64,000 nt of DNA from JAADEM01 sp965371855 (GTDB lineage: Bacteria; Bacteroidota; Bacteroidia; Bacteroidales; Marinilabiliaceae). Made by a program: the position numbers and the translations under genes. This document shows positions 17,558 to 26,039 of the stretch, one piece after another. Position 1 is the stretch's first letter. Each line of letters begins with the position of its first letter. Location of the stretch: contig CBDUZZ010000005.1 of the NCBI GenBank assembly GCA_965371855.1, forward strand, positions 1 to 64,000. The letters are read 5' to 3'. Below the pieces are notes generated by a model. It was not told the origin of the DNA. It was given only the letters and a program-made list of their open reading frames with translations, and made no database searches.

Positions 17558-18202
17558 TTATTGTTTAATGATAAACTCTTTAATTATTGAGGCTTTACCT
17601 TTCCCAATTCCATCAACTTCCATTAACTCATCAACAGATGCCGCCATTATATTCTCAATTGACCCAAACCGTTGTAATAATGCATGGGCAATATTTACTC
17701 CTACCATTGGTAAACCCTGAAGCAAATATAACTGCTTTTTCATTATTGCCTTAGGTTTGTGTCCTTTTCTGTAAATAAACCTTTTCTCCTTTAACAATTG
17801 GTTCCCGGCAGCAATCAACGTTTTAACAGAATCTTTGATGTCAGTCGTAAAAACTATTGGTATTTGCCATGATACAGAGATTGAAAGTAAAGCACCTTTT
17901 ACTGCTTCATAGCTAATGTCATATCCTGTTTTATAGGGATTACCTTCAATCAACATAATATGATTATAAGAAGTTTTTTTTAATCTGTGACACTGCTCAA
18001 ATAATCGATTCCCGATTAGCGAAGCAATAAAATCTTCTTTTGTTTTTCGTTCCACAATAATCCCGTTGTTAACAATGTAATCACCGGTCAGGAGTGTTTC
18101 CATCTTTACATCAACTCCTTGCTGTTTAAGAGATAATGGTATACAGCTCCGCTCCTCTCTGCAATCACAAACAATCACAATATTTTTATTTGTCTCTCTC
18201 AT
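17558..18202 (-). CDS. ERCC4-domain (XPF/Mus81-like) nuclease with HhH
   Basis: This 214-residue protein has an N-terminal ERCC4 nuclease domain and C-terminal helix-hairpin-helix motifs, the arrangement of archaeal XPF/Hef C-terminal halves. Candidate active-site residues are D13 (VCDCRE), the GD pair in LLTGDYIV (D41) and IVERKTKEDF (E51, R52, K53, D57), which fits the GDxnERKx3D motif. HhH elements are GLPMVGVNIAHALLQRFGS and VDGIGKGKA. It probably cuts branched or flap DNA in the cytoplasm. Such nucleases are much better known from archaea and eukaryotes. No helicase is fused or adjacent. It is divergent from the DUF493 gene. Confidence 0.85.
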   Translation of the reverse strand: MRETNKNIVIVCDCREERSCIPLSLKQQGVDVKMETLLTGDYIVNNGIIVERKTKEDFIASLIGNRLFEQCHRLKKTSYNHIMLIEGNPYKTGYDISYEAVKGALLSISVSWQIPIVFTTDIKDSVKTLIAAGNQLLKEKRFIYRKGHKPKAIMKKQLYLLQGLPMVGVNIAHALLQRFGSIENIMAASVDELMEVDGIGKGKASIIKEFIIKQ

Positions 18203-18275
18203 TATAATAGAAATTAATCTTAAATCTTATATTACAATTTACAACATAAATTGATATTTTTGTAAAAAAAATGTA

Positions 18276-18545
18276 ATGAACAAGCAACTCGATAAACTAA
18301 AAGAGGTATTAGAAAAAAACAAACAATGGCCATTAGCATATATGTTTAAATTTATAGTTCCCAACCGGGAAGGGAAAGTTCAGAACATTGTAGATATCTT
18401 TCCCAAAGAGGCAAAAAAGAGTTTTAAACATACTGAAAGTCTGAAATATGTATCGGTAACATGTGTACTGAACATGAATAGTGCTGAAGAAATTATTACA
18501 ATTACAGAAGCTGCTATATCTGTTCCCGGAGTTATGATGTTGTAA
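18276..18545 (+). CDS. DUF493 (YbeD-like) family protein
   Basis: This 89-residue ACT-like ferredoxin-fold protein includes WPLAYMFKFIVPN, then VSVTCVLNMNSAEEIITIT and a final VPGVMML, matching the small DUF493/YbeD family. The family may be regulatory; no specific role is known here. A -7-like TATTTTTG lies at 18255-18262. The gene ends convergently, overlapping the last 14 bp of the M19 peptidase gene. Confidence 0.8.
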   Translation: MNKQLDKLKEVLEKNKQWPLAYMFKFIVPNREGKVQNIVDIFPKEAKKSFKHTESLKYVSVTCVLNMNSAEEIITITEAAISVPGVMML

Positions 18546-20025
18546 GGGAGTTTTTGATAGCAAAGTTAATTGCGTTGTCATACATTATCTTATCAAGGAT
18601 CTGATTTATCGACAGACCCATTGAGCAGGCATCATAGTCATCCAATAGAGGCATATACTTTTCCAATGCACTCCTCAAGACCTTAAACTCATCTGACACA
18701 ATAAACGAATCAATGGGATTAATCATCCCGTCAAAGTCAGAGCCTATAGATATTAAATCCCATACTTTCACCTTATCAGCCTCTTCAATACCAAAATTAT
18801 TAACAATACCCTTTACCATACCCAGAATATTTTTGGCAACCTGCTCAGTCCAGAATTTTACCAACGGCTCAACATTTTTACGTATCTCACGGTTAGAGAA
18901 TTCTTTACTCTCCTCAATAACATCCATTCCTGAGAGTATTCGTTGATCCAGGTTAATACCAATTATTCCGCCGGAATTAAAAATTGCCAGAATATCTTCA
19001 TCAGTTATATTATTACTCCATGGATTAAATATTTCCGACTCTTTATATTTCGTCGGCTCAGTATCGGGAACAATAATAGAATCTGACAAAGTACGATGAC
19101 CCGAATAACCACAATGACTAACAACTACCGGTATTTTTTCACTATCGATTTTACCTTGATTAAAAGCAGTAATTTTTGCATAGTATTGCATTCTTGCTGT
19201 AACACTCATATGCTTAATATCAATAAAAACAGGCCTGCCATTACCTTCATACTTATTTATACCAAGCAAACAATCAACAACCTCCTCTCCCCTCTTGTTT
19301 AATGGTTCATTTAAGCCAATATTCTGCCTAAGCAAGAAAGATGCAACTCCATCAGGAATAGTTCTGGTATGCCCACACAAACCATTATAAAAATGATGAC
19401 CCAGAGAAATAAACAGAGGTGGAAACTTCCAGTTTTTAATAGTATTGATATTATCAATAGTTTTTTGAAAGTCGTAATTATTTGTTATAATGTTGTTAGC
19501 ATTGCACGACATTAGTGAGTGAGCTCCTTCAATGGAAGGAATTACAACAATTGTTGACGAATCATTTTTATAATTTTCAATATCATCGGCATCTTTCACT
19601 AAAACATATTTCCAGTCATGGTGGTTAATCGAATGTACATTACCATTCTCATTCAAAAGAAACTGATACTCTTTCTGTAGAAATTCAAAATAGTCAAAAC
19701 TTGAACTTTGCAACTTATTTATAAATTTAACAGGAATATGAATAGTTAGATTTTTTGCAATAAAATCTGTGATACTGCCTGTACCGGTCAGAGTCGGATC
19801 GAACCATGCCTGCTCTAATGGATACAACGAAGCAATTATTAATCGTACATTCCCTCTAGCCAATGCCGGCATACTTGATTGAAAATACTCAGGGTACTTA
19901 TCATTTCTCTGACGCTCCTTAGGCTGGTTATCCCACCAAAGAGAGTTCTTTCTTTTACGACCGGAATTGTAAAATGCAAATGGATGCAACGTAGGATGGC
20001 AGTGAATATCGGCAAATGGTTTCAT
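18532..20025 (-). CDS. membrane dipeptidase-like (peptidase M19 family) metallohydrolase
   Basis: This 497-residue amidohydrolase-fold protein has metal-binding motifs in M19 order: FADIHCHPTLHP (His8, His10), IPSIEGAHSL (bridging Glu), IPVVVSHCGYSGHR and ISIGSDFDGMI. M19 enzymes hydrolyse dipeptides or related amides using a binuclear zinc centre. No signal peptide is present, so it is probably cytoplasmic. It is longer than the 310-400-residue family norm, with extra segments around residues 90-150 and 300-340. The substrate may differ from simple dipeptides. It converges with the DUF493 gene. Confidence 0.78.
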   Translation of the reverse strand: MKPFADIHCHPTLHPFAFYNSGRKRKNSLWWDNQPKERQRNDKYPEYFQSSMPALARGNVRLIIASLYPLEQAWFDPTLTGTGSITDFIAKNLTIHIPVKFINKLQSSSFDYFEFLQKEYQFLLNENGNVHSINHHDWKYVLVKDADDIENYKNDSSTIVVIPSIEGAHSLMSCNANNIITNNYDFQKTIDNINTIKNWKFPPLFISLGHHFYNGLCGHTRTIPDGVASFLLRQNIGLNEPLNKRGEEVVDCLLGINKYEGNGRPVFIDIKHMSVTARMQYYAKITAFNQGKIDSEKIPVVVSHCGYSGHRTLSDSIIVPDTEPTKYKESEIFNPWSNNITDEDILAIFNSGGIIGINLDQRILSGMDVIEESKEFSNREIRKNVEPLVKFWTEQVAKNILGMVKGIVNNFGIEEADKVKVWDLISIGSDFDGMINPIDSFIVSDEFKVLRSALEKYMPLLDDYDACSMGLSINQILDKIMYDNAINFAIKNSLTTS

Positions 20026-20145
20026 AATAAATGAATTAAGTTTTTTAATGCATAGTACAATTTACAACACAATTCATGGTTGGTCAATACCTTAAGCAAA
20101 CTTTTTCTGTCAGATTAAGAAAGTAATTATTATCTGCTTTCGTTG

Positions 20146-20492
20146 AACCACATAAGACACACCTGGTTGCAGCAGACAGGTTAGTTCACAGAAGAAAAAC
20201 TTATGGGCTCTATATGATTTGTAATAGGTATTGAGATCCTTTGTTAATATCACGGTGCTCTGCACCTTCACAATTCATGACACTTCAATTTCTACAAATA
20301 TTAACGCGACTCTGTCGCTCTGTTTTAAAGGTGCAGAGCACCGTAAACATTTGTAGAAAACAGGGTTGATTCAGTAGCAAAAGGTGCAGAGTACCGTTAC
20401 ATTAATCTGTCAAAAATGAACAAATAAAATTGTAATACCCACTATATTCCATATAGAGCCAACTTATACTATCTTATGTGACTTATGTGGTT
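20146..20492. repeat. 347-bp nested palindromic element
   Basis: Three layers of inverted repeats share one centre. The outer arms are AACCACATAAG (20146-20156) and CTTATGTGGTT (20482-20492). The second arms are GGCTCTATATG (20206-20216) and CATATAGAGCC (20450-20460). Inside lie REP-like palindromes of the GGTGCTCTGCACC / GGTGCAGAGCACC type with CTACAAAT and TTTGTAGAAA, as at 7525-7645. It contains no gene and looks like a MITE or a REP cluster. Nothing else is seen in 20026-20504. Confidence 0.75.
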
Positions 20493-20504
20493 AATTTATG
20501 CTGC

Positions 20505-21392
20505 CTAATTATGCATCTTATAGTTCAACCCAAAGCCAAATAGTTGTTTAACCTGTGTGCGTGCACCTCTCACATTACCATCAGGGGCAACATATTTAAT
20601 GTCATCATCATAAATAACATTTAAGGAGAATACTGCCGATAGCCAATCGTTAACTTTGAAAGTAGTAATAAACTCCCAATAGACATCTACATTTTGGGGT
20701 TTATAAGTAAGATTTGAAAAAATATCTAAACGAGTACCTACACTAATATTTTTAAGTAAGTTCTCTTTTTTAGCCATAATACTCACCTTTGCACCATACT
20801 CACTTCTGAACTTACTACCCGGATCAACACCAAATGCACCGGCTGTAGAAAGGCTGTCATCAAGAACGAAAGTCATTTTTGTAGATACAGGTGACAGATA
20901 AACAGAGAAATTGTCAGATGGCTTGTAATCCATACCAATTGAAACATTGAGAAAGCCGGGAGCCATAAATTCAGAAAGTTTACCTGTACGATTAACCGGA
21001 TCGTTATAACCAACAGCCATTGTAGTTTTAAAATCAAGCATCCCTGTATAATACCATTTCGATGCTCCGCTTTCAATACCTATTTTTGTGGCAAGGTTCA
21101 GTTTATCTTCAGTTTTGTATAGGTTTCCATCTCCTTGTTTACTCATTCCATAACCAATATCTATAAGGTTCTCCCAGGCTGTTTTATTCTTATTGTATTT
21201 TAATATGGCTTTCAGATAGGTGGTACCGGCAAACGTATTCTCTCCCCCTGCCGACCAATTAGTAAGTGATACCTGATTAAAATTCAGAGAGGGATTAACT
21301 TCCACATCCCAATACTTAACAGTATCAGGTTGTGTTTGTGCAAACAGTAAAAATGGAAGTGTAATAAGAAAGATAGAGAAAATTATTTTCAT
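20505..21392 (-). CDS. DUF3078 outer-membrane beta-barrel protein
   Basis: This 295-residue protein starts with a Sec signal peptide (cleavage about LLFAQ, residue 19). The mature start, VKYWDVEVNPSLNFNQVSLTNWSAGGEN, and alternating beta strands match the Bacteroidota family DUF3078. Every strand is short and amphipathic, and the protein ends FGFGLNYKMHN, an outer-membrane barrel style. Function is unknown. It is transcribed alone, with the nested palindrome 13 bp downstream. Confidence 0.82.
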   Translation of the reverse strand: MKIIFSIFLITLPFLLFAQTQPDTVKYWDVEVNPSLNFNQVSLTNWSAGGENTFAGTTYLKAILKYNKNKTAWENLIDIGYGMSKQGDGNLYKTEDKLNLATKIGIESGASKWYYTGMLDFKTTMAVGYNDPVNRTGKLSEFMAPGFLNVSIGMDYKPSDNFSVYLSPVSTKMTFVLDDSLSTAGAFGVDPGSKFRSEYGAKVSIMAKKENLLKNISVGTRLDIFSNLTYKPQNVDVYWEFITTFKVNDWLSAVFSLNVIYDDDIKYVAPDGNVRGARTQVKQLFGFGLNYKMHN

Positions 21393-21520
21393 GATAATTT
21401 GGATTTTTTATTGTTTTTATGAAACAATAAAAATAGAAATAAGTTTAGTAAAAACAAAAAAAAACACAGCAGCTTTATATTTACGCTAACACATGTGTTT
21501 TAAATCTACCATTCTCAACA

Positions 21521-21811
21521 TCAAATAGATTGCAAGTTGAAATGAATTTTTGCACCTAATGCCGTTGCAATTTTGTTAATAGTTGCAAGAGTGAGGTTAA
21601 ATTTTCCGTTTTCAATTTTTGATATTTGCCCCTTTTCCATGCCAATTTTTGATGCAAGTTGCATTTGAGTAAGATGTTTCTTTTTACGTAACTCCTTAAA
21701 TTGAAATGCCAATATTTCGGCCTTTAATTCATTTTCAAACTCAATTCTCTTGTTTGTTCCTCTTTCTCCAATAAAACGGTTTAAAATCTCATCATGTGTT
21801 ATTGTTTTCAT
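21521..21811 (-). CDS. higA: HigA-like antitoxin (XRE HTH)
   Basis: This 96-residue protein has a C-terminal helix-turn-helix of the Cro/CI type: LTQMQLASKIGMEKGQISKI (about residues 47-66) and LTLATINKIATALGAK. It follows the toxin gene with a 4-bp overlap, the toxin-first order of HigBA modules. It should neutralise the toxin and, with it, repress the shared promoter. The 18-bp palindrome at 22153-22170 is the likely operator. Confidence 0.87.
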   Translation of the reverse strand: MKTITHDEILNRFIGERGTNKRIEFENELKAEILAFQFKELRKKKHLTQMQLASKIGMEKGQISKIENGKFNLTLATINKIATALGAKIHFNLQSI

Positions 21812-22134
21812 AACTCTAAATATTTCATTCTTATTTGTTCTGCTTTATCAATCTCTCTTTTAGGTGTCTTTTGTGTTTTCTTTAATATTCCATGTGTACA
21901 TATTACTACAGTATCCTGTTGTTTATTCCAAAATGCAAACAAACGATATTCATTGTTGTTATAACTTGCTCTAAATTCCCAAATATTACTATTTTTTAAT
22001 TTCTTAAATGTACGTGTATCATTAACTACCTGTGATTTTGAGATATTATAAATTAACTTTTTTGCAGCTTTAATCTCTATACTCTCTAAAAATCTAATTG
22101 CATCAGGTAAATATTTTATTTCAAAACTATTCAT
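21808..22134 (-). CDS. higB: HigB/RelE-type toxin (Gp49-like)
   Basis: This 108-residue toxin of the phage-derived Gp49/HigB group within the RelE/ParE superfamily shows IWEFRASYNNNEYRLFAFWN, then VVICTHGILKKTQKTP and the Lys-rich helix REIDKAEQIRMKYLEL. Family members are ribosome-dependent mRNA interferases. The promoter element (TACTTTTG on the minus strand, 22139-22146) is so close to the ATG at 22134 that the message is probably leaderless. The module sits next to a truncated AAA/DUF4143 gene, suggesting local insertion or loss. Confidence 0.87.
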   Translation of the reverse strand: MNSFEIKYLPDAIRFLESIEIKAAKKLIYNISKSQVVNDTRTFKKLKNSNIWEFRASYNNNEYRLFAFWNKQQDTVVICTHGILKKTQKTPKREIDKAEQIRMKYLEL

Positions 22135-22138
22135 TATA

Positions 22139-22170
22139 CAAAAGTAGTATTTGTTGTAATATATTACAAC
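22139..22170 (-). promoter_or_regulatory. higBA promoter with 18-bp perfect palindromic operator
   Basis: On the minus strand TACTTTTG (22139-22146) is the -7 element. The perfect palindrome GTTGTAATATATTACAAC (22153-22170) occupies the spacer and the -33 region. A toxin-antitoxin complex bound here would exclude RNA polymerase, the usual autoregulation of such modules. Confidence 0.75.
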
Positions 22171-22206
22171 TTACGCATAGATTATATTCCCTCTATTTTT
22201 TTATTT

Positions 22207-22671
22207 TTGTTACCCTCACTTTTTATATTACTTTTTCCCAAACGTATTGTATCATTCAACTTGCTTTTTTACAGGGTTGTTTTTAACGAAGGTAGTATGG
22301 CAGAGCAATTTGTTGGGCAAGAATTATTTACTATTCCCCCATACTATTTAGACCGTTCAATCTACTACTGGACACGTGAAAAGCGAAATGCAGAAGCAGA
22401 ATTAGACTACTTAATAGAATCAGGTAGGAACATAATTCCCATAGAGGTAAAAGCAGGCAAAACAGGTAAATTAAAGTCACTTCAAGTATTTGTTGCAGAA
22501 AAGAAGCTTAGCAAAGCTATACGGTTTTGTACGAGCATACCATCAATTGTATGCTCAGAAACAAAGGTGAAAATTGGCAATAAAACAGACAACGTCAAAT
22601 ACCAACTCCTTTCACTTCCATTTTATCTAATTCAAGAATCTAAAAGACTATTACGTGAAGTAAACAAATAA
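22207..22671 (+). pseudogene. AAA (AAA_14)/DUF4143 ATPase, C-terminal remnant
   Basis: The homologous part begins near FNEGSMAEQFVGQELF (about 22282) and ends at the natural stop. It contains IYYWTREKRNAEAELDYLIE and IIPIEVKAGKTGKLKSL, the nuclease-like C-terminal signature of the DUF4143 ATPases. Complete members have about 380-430 residues with an N-terminal AAA domain; Walker A and B are absent here. Residues before the homology are hydrophobic and unrelated. A strong terminator directly follows. It abuts the higBA promoter, so its 5' part was probably lost when the region was rearranged. Confidence 0.75.
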
Positions 22672-22677
22672 AAACAA

Positions 22678-22709
22678 AAAAAAGCTGCCCTAAAAAGAGC
22701 AGCTTTTTT
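22678..22709. terminator. intrinsic terminator
   Basis: The perfect stem AAAAAAGCTGC (22678-22688) and GCAGCTTTTTT (22699-22709) carries flanking A/T runs. It can end transcription from the remnant on the plus strand and from the small lipoprotein gene on the minus strand. Confidence 0.88.
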
Positions 22710-22732
22710 AAATATTATAATTTATTGAATTA

Positions 22733-23020
22733 CTACAAAGCAGTAACAACAAATTTAGTTCCATCATTTACAACTTTCAATATTCGATACGAAGCATAAC
22801 CACCACCCCATGCTGTCCATACATCCATAGTATACTTTCCTAAATCATCTGAATCAAAAGTACCTTCAATTATTTGAACAGAACCATCAGGATAACCAAG
22901 TGTGAATGTATAATCAAATGAAGAAGTAGCTAAGTTATAAATAAATACAATCTCTAAAAAAGAATCACAACTGAAAAACAAATAAAAAATCAACCACTTA
23001 ATCTTTAATAGTAATTTCAT
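22733..23020 (-). CDS. small predicted lipoprotein
   Basis: The 95-residue product begins MKLLLKIKWLIFYLFFSC, a lipoprotein-type signal with Cys18 as the likely lipidation site. The ATG at 23020 is preceded by GGAG and overlaps the end of the MORN gene by 23 bp, suggesting translational coupling. The mature part, SSFDYTFTLGYPDGSVQIIEGTFDSDDLG, resembles the beta-sandwich lipoproteins often found beside SusCD pairs. An earlier in-frame start would add 14 residues and destroy the signal. Function unknown. Confidence 0.65.
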   Translation of the reverse strand: MKLLLKIKWLIFYLFFSCDSFLEIVFIYNLATSSFDYTFTLGYPDGSVQIIEGTFDSDDLGKYTMDVWTAWGGGYASYRILKVVNDGTKFVVTAL

Positions 23021-23675
23021 ATTCTCCTGGAATAGTAATTTCAAACTCAAAAATACAATCATAAGTCATTGTTTCTGCCTTATCAGTATTTTGAAAGTTT
23101 ATTCTACATTCAAAAGGAAATTCAATTTGATCAAAACCACAAAAGGTCATTTCAGTACTCATAATACCACTATTAGAAGTCATATTAAGCCCAGACATGT
23201 AATACAACACTCTCGATCCTTTTATCCATTTAAACGACACTTTATTTCCATCTCCAATTCTCTTAAAAGTATAATTAGTTACATACTTCTTATTCAACAC
23301 TTTATAAGCCTGAGCACTTTTACTTGTGCCAACATAATAACCGTATTTCCAATATCCTTTAGTTATTTTTGTATTCGATCCTTCAATGGTAGTTAAAATC
23401 CCATATCCTTCCTTAATGCTATTTTTGAAATTTCCTTCAAACGTGTCTCCGTTATTAAATGTATAAATTCCTGATCCGTTAGGATACCCCTTTTTAAACT
23501 CACCACTATAAGCATCAATGCCTTTAGCTTCACCCATCCCATGAGCTAATCCTTTCTTACACTCTCCTTTGTATGTATCATTTATTTTCTCATCTAATAC
23601 CTTACATTGAGAAAATACTATTATTGAATTTAAAAACAAAAACCCAAAAACTAAATAAATTATGTGTTTTACCAT
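22998..23675 (-). CDS. MORN-repeat exported protein
   Basis: This 225-residue protein from the ATG at 23675 begins with a signal peptide (MVKHIIYLVFGFLFLNSIIV, cleavage near FSQ). Three MORN repeats follow: YKGECKKGLAHGMGEAKG, YSGEFKKGYPNGSGIYTF and FEGNFKNSIKEGYGIL. The C-terminal 110 residues are beta-rich and unassigned. An upstream start at 23717 would lie inside the terminator at 23691-23726 and is rejected. MORN repeats usually bind proteins or lipids. It is transcribed in the same direction as the Sus-like genes but separated from them by the terminator. Confidence 0.75.
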   Translation of the reverse strand: MVKHIIYLVFGFLFLNSIIVFSQCKVLDEKINDTYKGECKKGLAHGMGEAKGIDAYSGEFKKGYPNGSGIYTFNNGDTFEGNFKNSIKEGYGILTTIEGSNTKITKGYWKYGYYVGTSKSAQAYKVLNKKYVTNYTFKRIGDGNKVSFKWIKGSRVLYYMSGLNMTSNSGIMSTEMTFCGFDQIEFPFECRINFQNTDKAETMTYDCIFEFEITIPGEYEITIKD

Positions 23676-23690
23676 CTCAATAAAAATAGA

Positions 23691-23726
23691 AATTAAGAGG
23701 TGACAAAACGCTGTCACCTCTTAATT
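23691..23726 (-). terminator. terminator of the SusCD-lipoprotein transcript
   Basis: A perfect 15-bp stem (23691-23705 with 23712-23726) has a 6-base loop. It lies 11 bp after the third gene of the Sus-like operon and before the MORN gene. Confidence 0.85.
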
Positions 23727-23737
23727 TATTATTCGAA

Positions 23738-24583
23738 TTAATCCTTTGTGTAAGTAAACATATTGTCACCAAAATTATGCGGATAATACTTAAGTGCCAT
23801 ATTAACTGGTACAGTAAAATTTCCGGTAGAGATATCAAAAGAACCTACCATACTTGCATCTGTAGCGGGAGAAAACCATATGGCATTCTTATTTGTTGGA
23901 TTTGAACCTGGTACCCCTGGATAATCCATCCCAATATATTGACTTAGACAGCTTACTTTTTCTGTAACTGTATTAAAAACGACTTTATACGAACCTCCTG
24001 ATCCCCACGTTTTTGTTTCTATAATGAATCCAAATTCATCATCCGGATCTTCTTTAACAACTACTCCAGTATAATCATCAGAAGTATCATTTTCAGTATG
24101 AGTACCAATAAAAACAGAGCGATCTAATGGAATGTATTTATTGATTGTTATAGCCAAATCGCCTTTATCGCCATTTTGACCTGCTTCAATTACTTTGCCT
24201 GATGCAGTAGTACATTCAAACGTTAATACACCTTCAGTAGACAATTCACCAGTTGGTACTACAGTAGCAGGTATATCAACTACAATAGAGTTGGTTGAAG
24301 ATCCTGTTTCTCCTGTCATCTTTGGCCATACTCCTGAGCCGGAAAATGAAGTAAACCCACTTCCTGAAACAGTCCAATTAATCGTAACATCTTCCCAATA
24401 AGGAATGTATGTCTTTAAGTTCAACTCGATTGACTTCGTTTCAGATACGGTAGCTGCATCATTTGTTATCACCAAAAAAGCATTTGCTGTATCTGACATG
24501 TCAATTTCAAGATCATATTCTACCTCGCAAGAGAAGAATGTGAATCCAGCTAAAAAGAGAATAATATATTTTATTTTTTTCAT
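23738..24583 (-). CDS. SusE-position surface lipoprotein
   Basis: This 281-residue lipoprotein from the ATG at 24583 has the signal MKKIKYIILFLAGFTFFSC (Cys19). Its first domain (about residues 30-140, NAFLVITNDAATVSETKSIE onward) is Calx-beta/Ig-like and the second is a unique beta domain ending FGDNMFTYTKD. It lies 10 bp after the SusD-like gene and ends at a strong terminator. It thus occupies the SusE/SusF position and probably helps capture substrate on the cell surface. The substrate is unknown. Confidence 0.75.
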   Translation of the reverse strand: MKKIKYIILFLAGFTFFSCEVEYDLEIDMSDTANAFLVITNDAATVSETKSIELNLKTYIPYWEDVTINWTVSGSGFTSFSGSGVWPKMTGETGSSTNSIVVDIPATVVPTGELSTEGVLTFECTTASGKVIEAGQNGDKGDLAITINKYIPLDRSVFIGTHTENDTSDDYTGVVVKEDPDDEFGFIIETKTWGSGGSYKVVFNTVTEKVSCLSQYIGMDYPGVPGSNPTNKNAIWFSPATDASMVGSFDISTGNFTVPVNMALKYYPHNFGDNMFTYTKD

Positions 24584-24593
24584 GTTATAATGT

Positions 24594-26027
24594 TTATAGG
24601 TCAAACCACATATGATCATATATCTCTGGCAAAGGATCTGGCATATTATCAAGATTAGCAGATCTTTCTTTTACCGGATAAGGCCATCCTCTAAATAAAT
24701 CCGGAGCATTGGCGTTTATAGGCACTGATAGTGCAGGCACTTCCTGGTCTTTTGGTCCAGACCTTCTCCAGTTTGACCAACCTTCAATTGGTCGGGGAAG
24801 AAGATCCACCCATTGTTGCTCGTGAATTAATTTTAACGCTTGCGTTGCATCGGTAAAACTGTATTGAGCAATAAATGAATTTTGAGCTGTTTCATCAATA
24901 TCCCAATAAGCTAATGAAGCTCTTAATCCGGCATCGAATTTACTTTTTCCTGCCACCAAATCATTATTAAACCTCACTTCTGCTTCTGCTTCGAGCAAAA
25001 GCTGTTCAGAATAAGCTAACATCACATCTTCCTGATCAGGTTTAGCAAGTTTTGCAGCATTATAAAAAGCTGAAGCGTCAGTTGCATCCTCTGAAGCACC
25101 ACAGGCAATATAATCACCAGCTGCATCTTCTCCCGGAGTAAAAAATACAGCTCGCCTTGGATCATTGGTTGGATTCATGATATCACCATCAGCTGGAGTC
25201 ATGAAAAAATCATCAATCCCATCAGGACCATAATATTGATCCCCAATAGTAAACATGGCATGTCTATTACCGGCAACATCAAAGTATGGGAAAGTAAAAT
25301 TATCCGCCTCAGAATCAATCATTCCTCCTGCAGAAAGCATAGCAGTAATCTTACTCGCGTACTCCGGCTTTCTGTCAACCATAAACATCAGCGTCTTGAA
25401 TTTCAGAGACTTTGCATACTTTGTCCACTGATCCATATCGCCACCATATACTAAATCATTTCCTGAAATAGCCGTTGGACTATCATCAATCATGGCTATA
25501 GCAGCATCAAGCGATAAAACAATACTGTCTAAAACTTGTTCCTGACTATCATACTTTGGCTTGACAATGGTCATATCAAACGATTCTCTCATTGGTATAT
25601 CACCATATGTCAACGTATTCTGAAAAAAGGTTTGCGCAGAAAAAATCATACACTGCGCAATTGTATTGTTTTGAACCGGATCCATTTTTTTTGCCTCTTC
25701 AACTGCTAAGAAGAGATTTTTACCTGCAGTACCATAAACAATACTAAAACAGTTTCCTGTACTATATGGGCTAAATACATAAAAATCGCCATAGTTACCC
25801 CATAATCCACCGGACGACCACATTTGACACCCGGTGCCTATTGCACAAAATCCATCACCACCAATTCTATTCGCAGAAAAAGCTGTTATAGCACCTGAAT
25901 ATAGATAATCAGCTTGTACGGTAGTGGCAGAATTTGGATTCTTATTAATATCCAACCACTTGTCCTTGTCACATGAACTCAGAAAGCCCAATATGACCAC
26001 ACATGTTATATAAATTATTTTTTTCAT
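24594..26027 (-). CDS. SusD/RagB-family surface lipoprotein
   Basis: This 477-residue SusD-like protein carries a lipoprotein signal MKKIIYITCVVILGFLSSC (Cys19). Typical family stretches are WLDINKNPNSATTVQADYLY, AEEVRFN-like helices (LLLEAEAEVRFN) and the C-terminal EGWSNWRRSGP. It belongs to the SusD-like subgroup with the DINxNPN motif. It forms the lid of the SusC channel and binds the substrate at the surface. The stop-to-start distance from the susC-like gene is 12 bp. No glycoside hydrolase is adjacent, so the substrate could be a peptide or a glycan. Confidence 0.9.
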   Translation of the reverse strand: MKKIIYITCVVILGFLSSCDKDKWLDINKNPNSATTVQADYLYSGAITAFSANRIGGDGFCAIGTGCQMWSSGGLWGNYGDFYVFSPYSTGNCFSIVYGTAGKNLFLAVEEAKKMDPVQNNTIAQCMIFSAQTFFQNTLTYGDIPMRESFDMTIVKPKYDSQEQVLDSIVLSLDAAIAMIDDSPTAISGNDLVYGGDMDQWTKYAKSLKFKTLMFMVDRKPEYASKITAMLSAGGMIDSEADNFTFPYFDVAGNRHAMFTIGDQYYGPDGIDDFFMTPADGDIMNPTNDPRRAVFFTPGEDAAGDYIACGASEDATDASAFYNAAKLAKPDQEDVMLAYSEQLLLEAEAEVRFNNDLVAGKSKFDAGLRASLAYWDIDETAQNSFIAQYSFTDATQALKLIHEQQWVDLLPRPIEGWSNWRRSGPKDQEVPALSVPINANAPDLFRGWPYPVKERSANLDNMPDPLPEIYDHMWFDL

Positions 26028-26039
26028 ATTACAACTATT

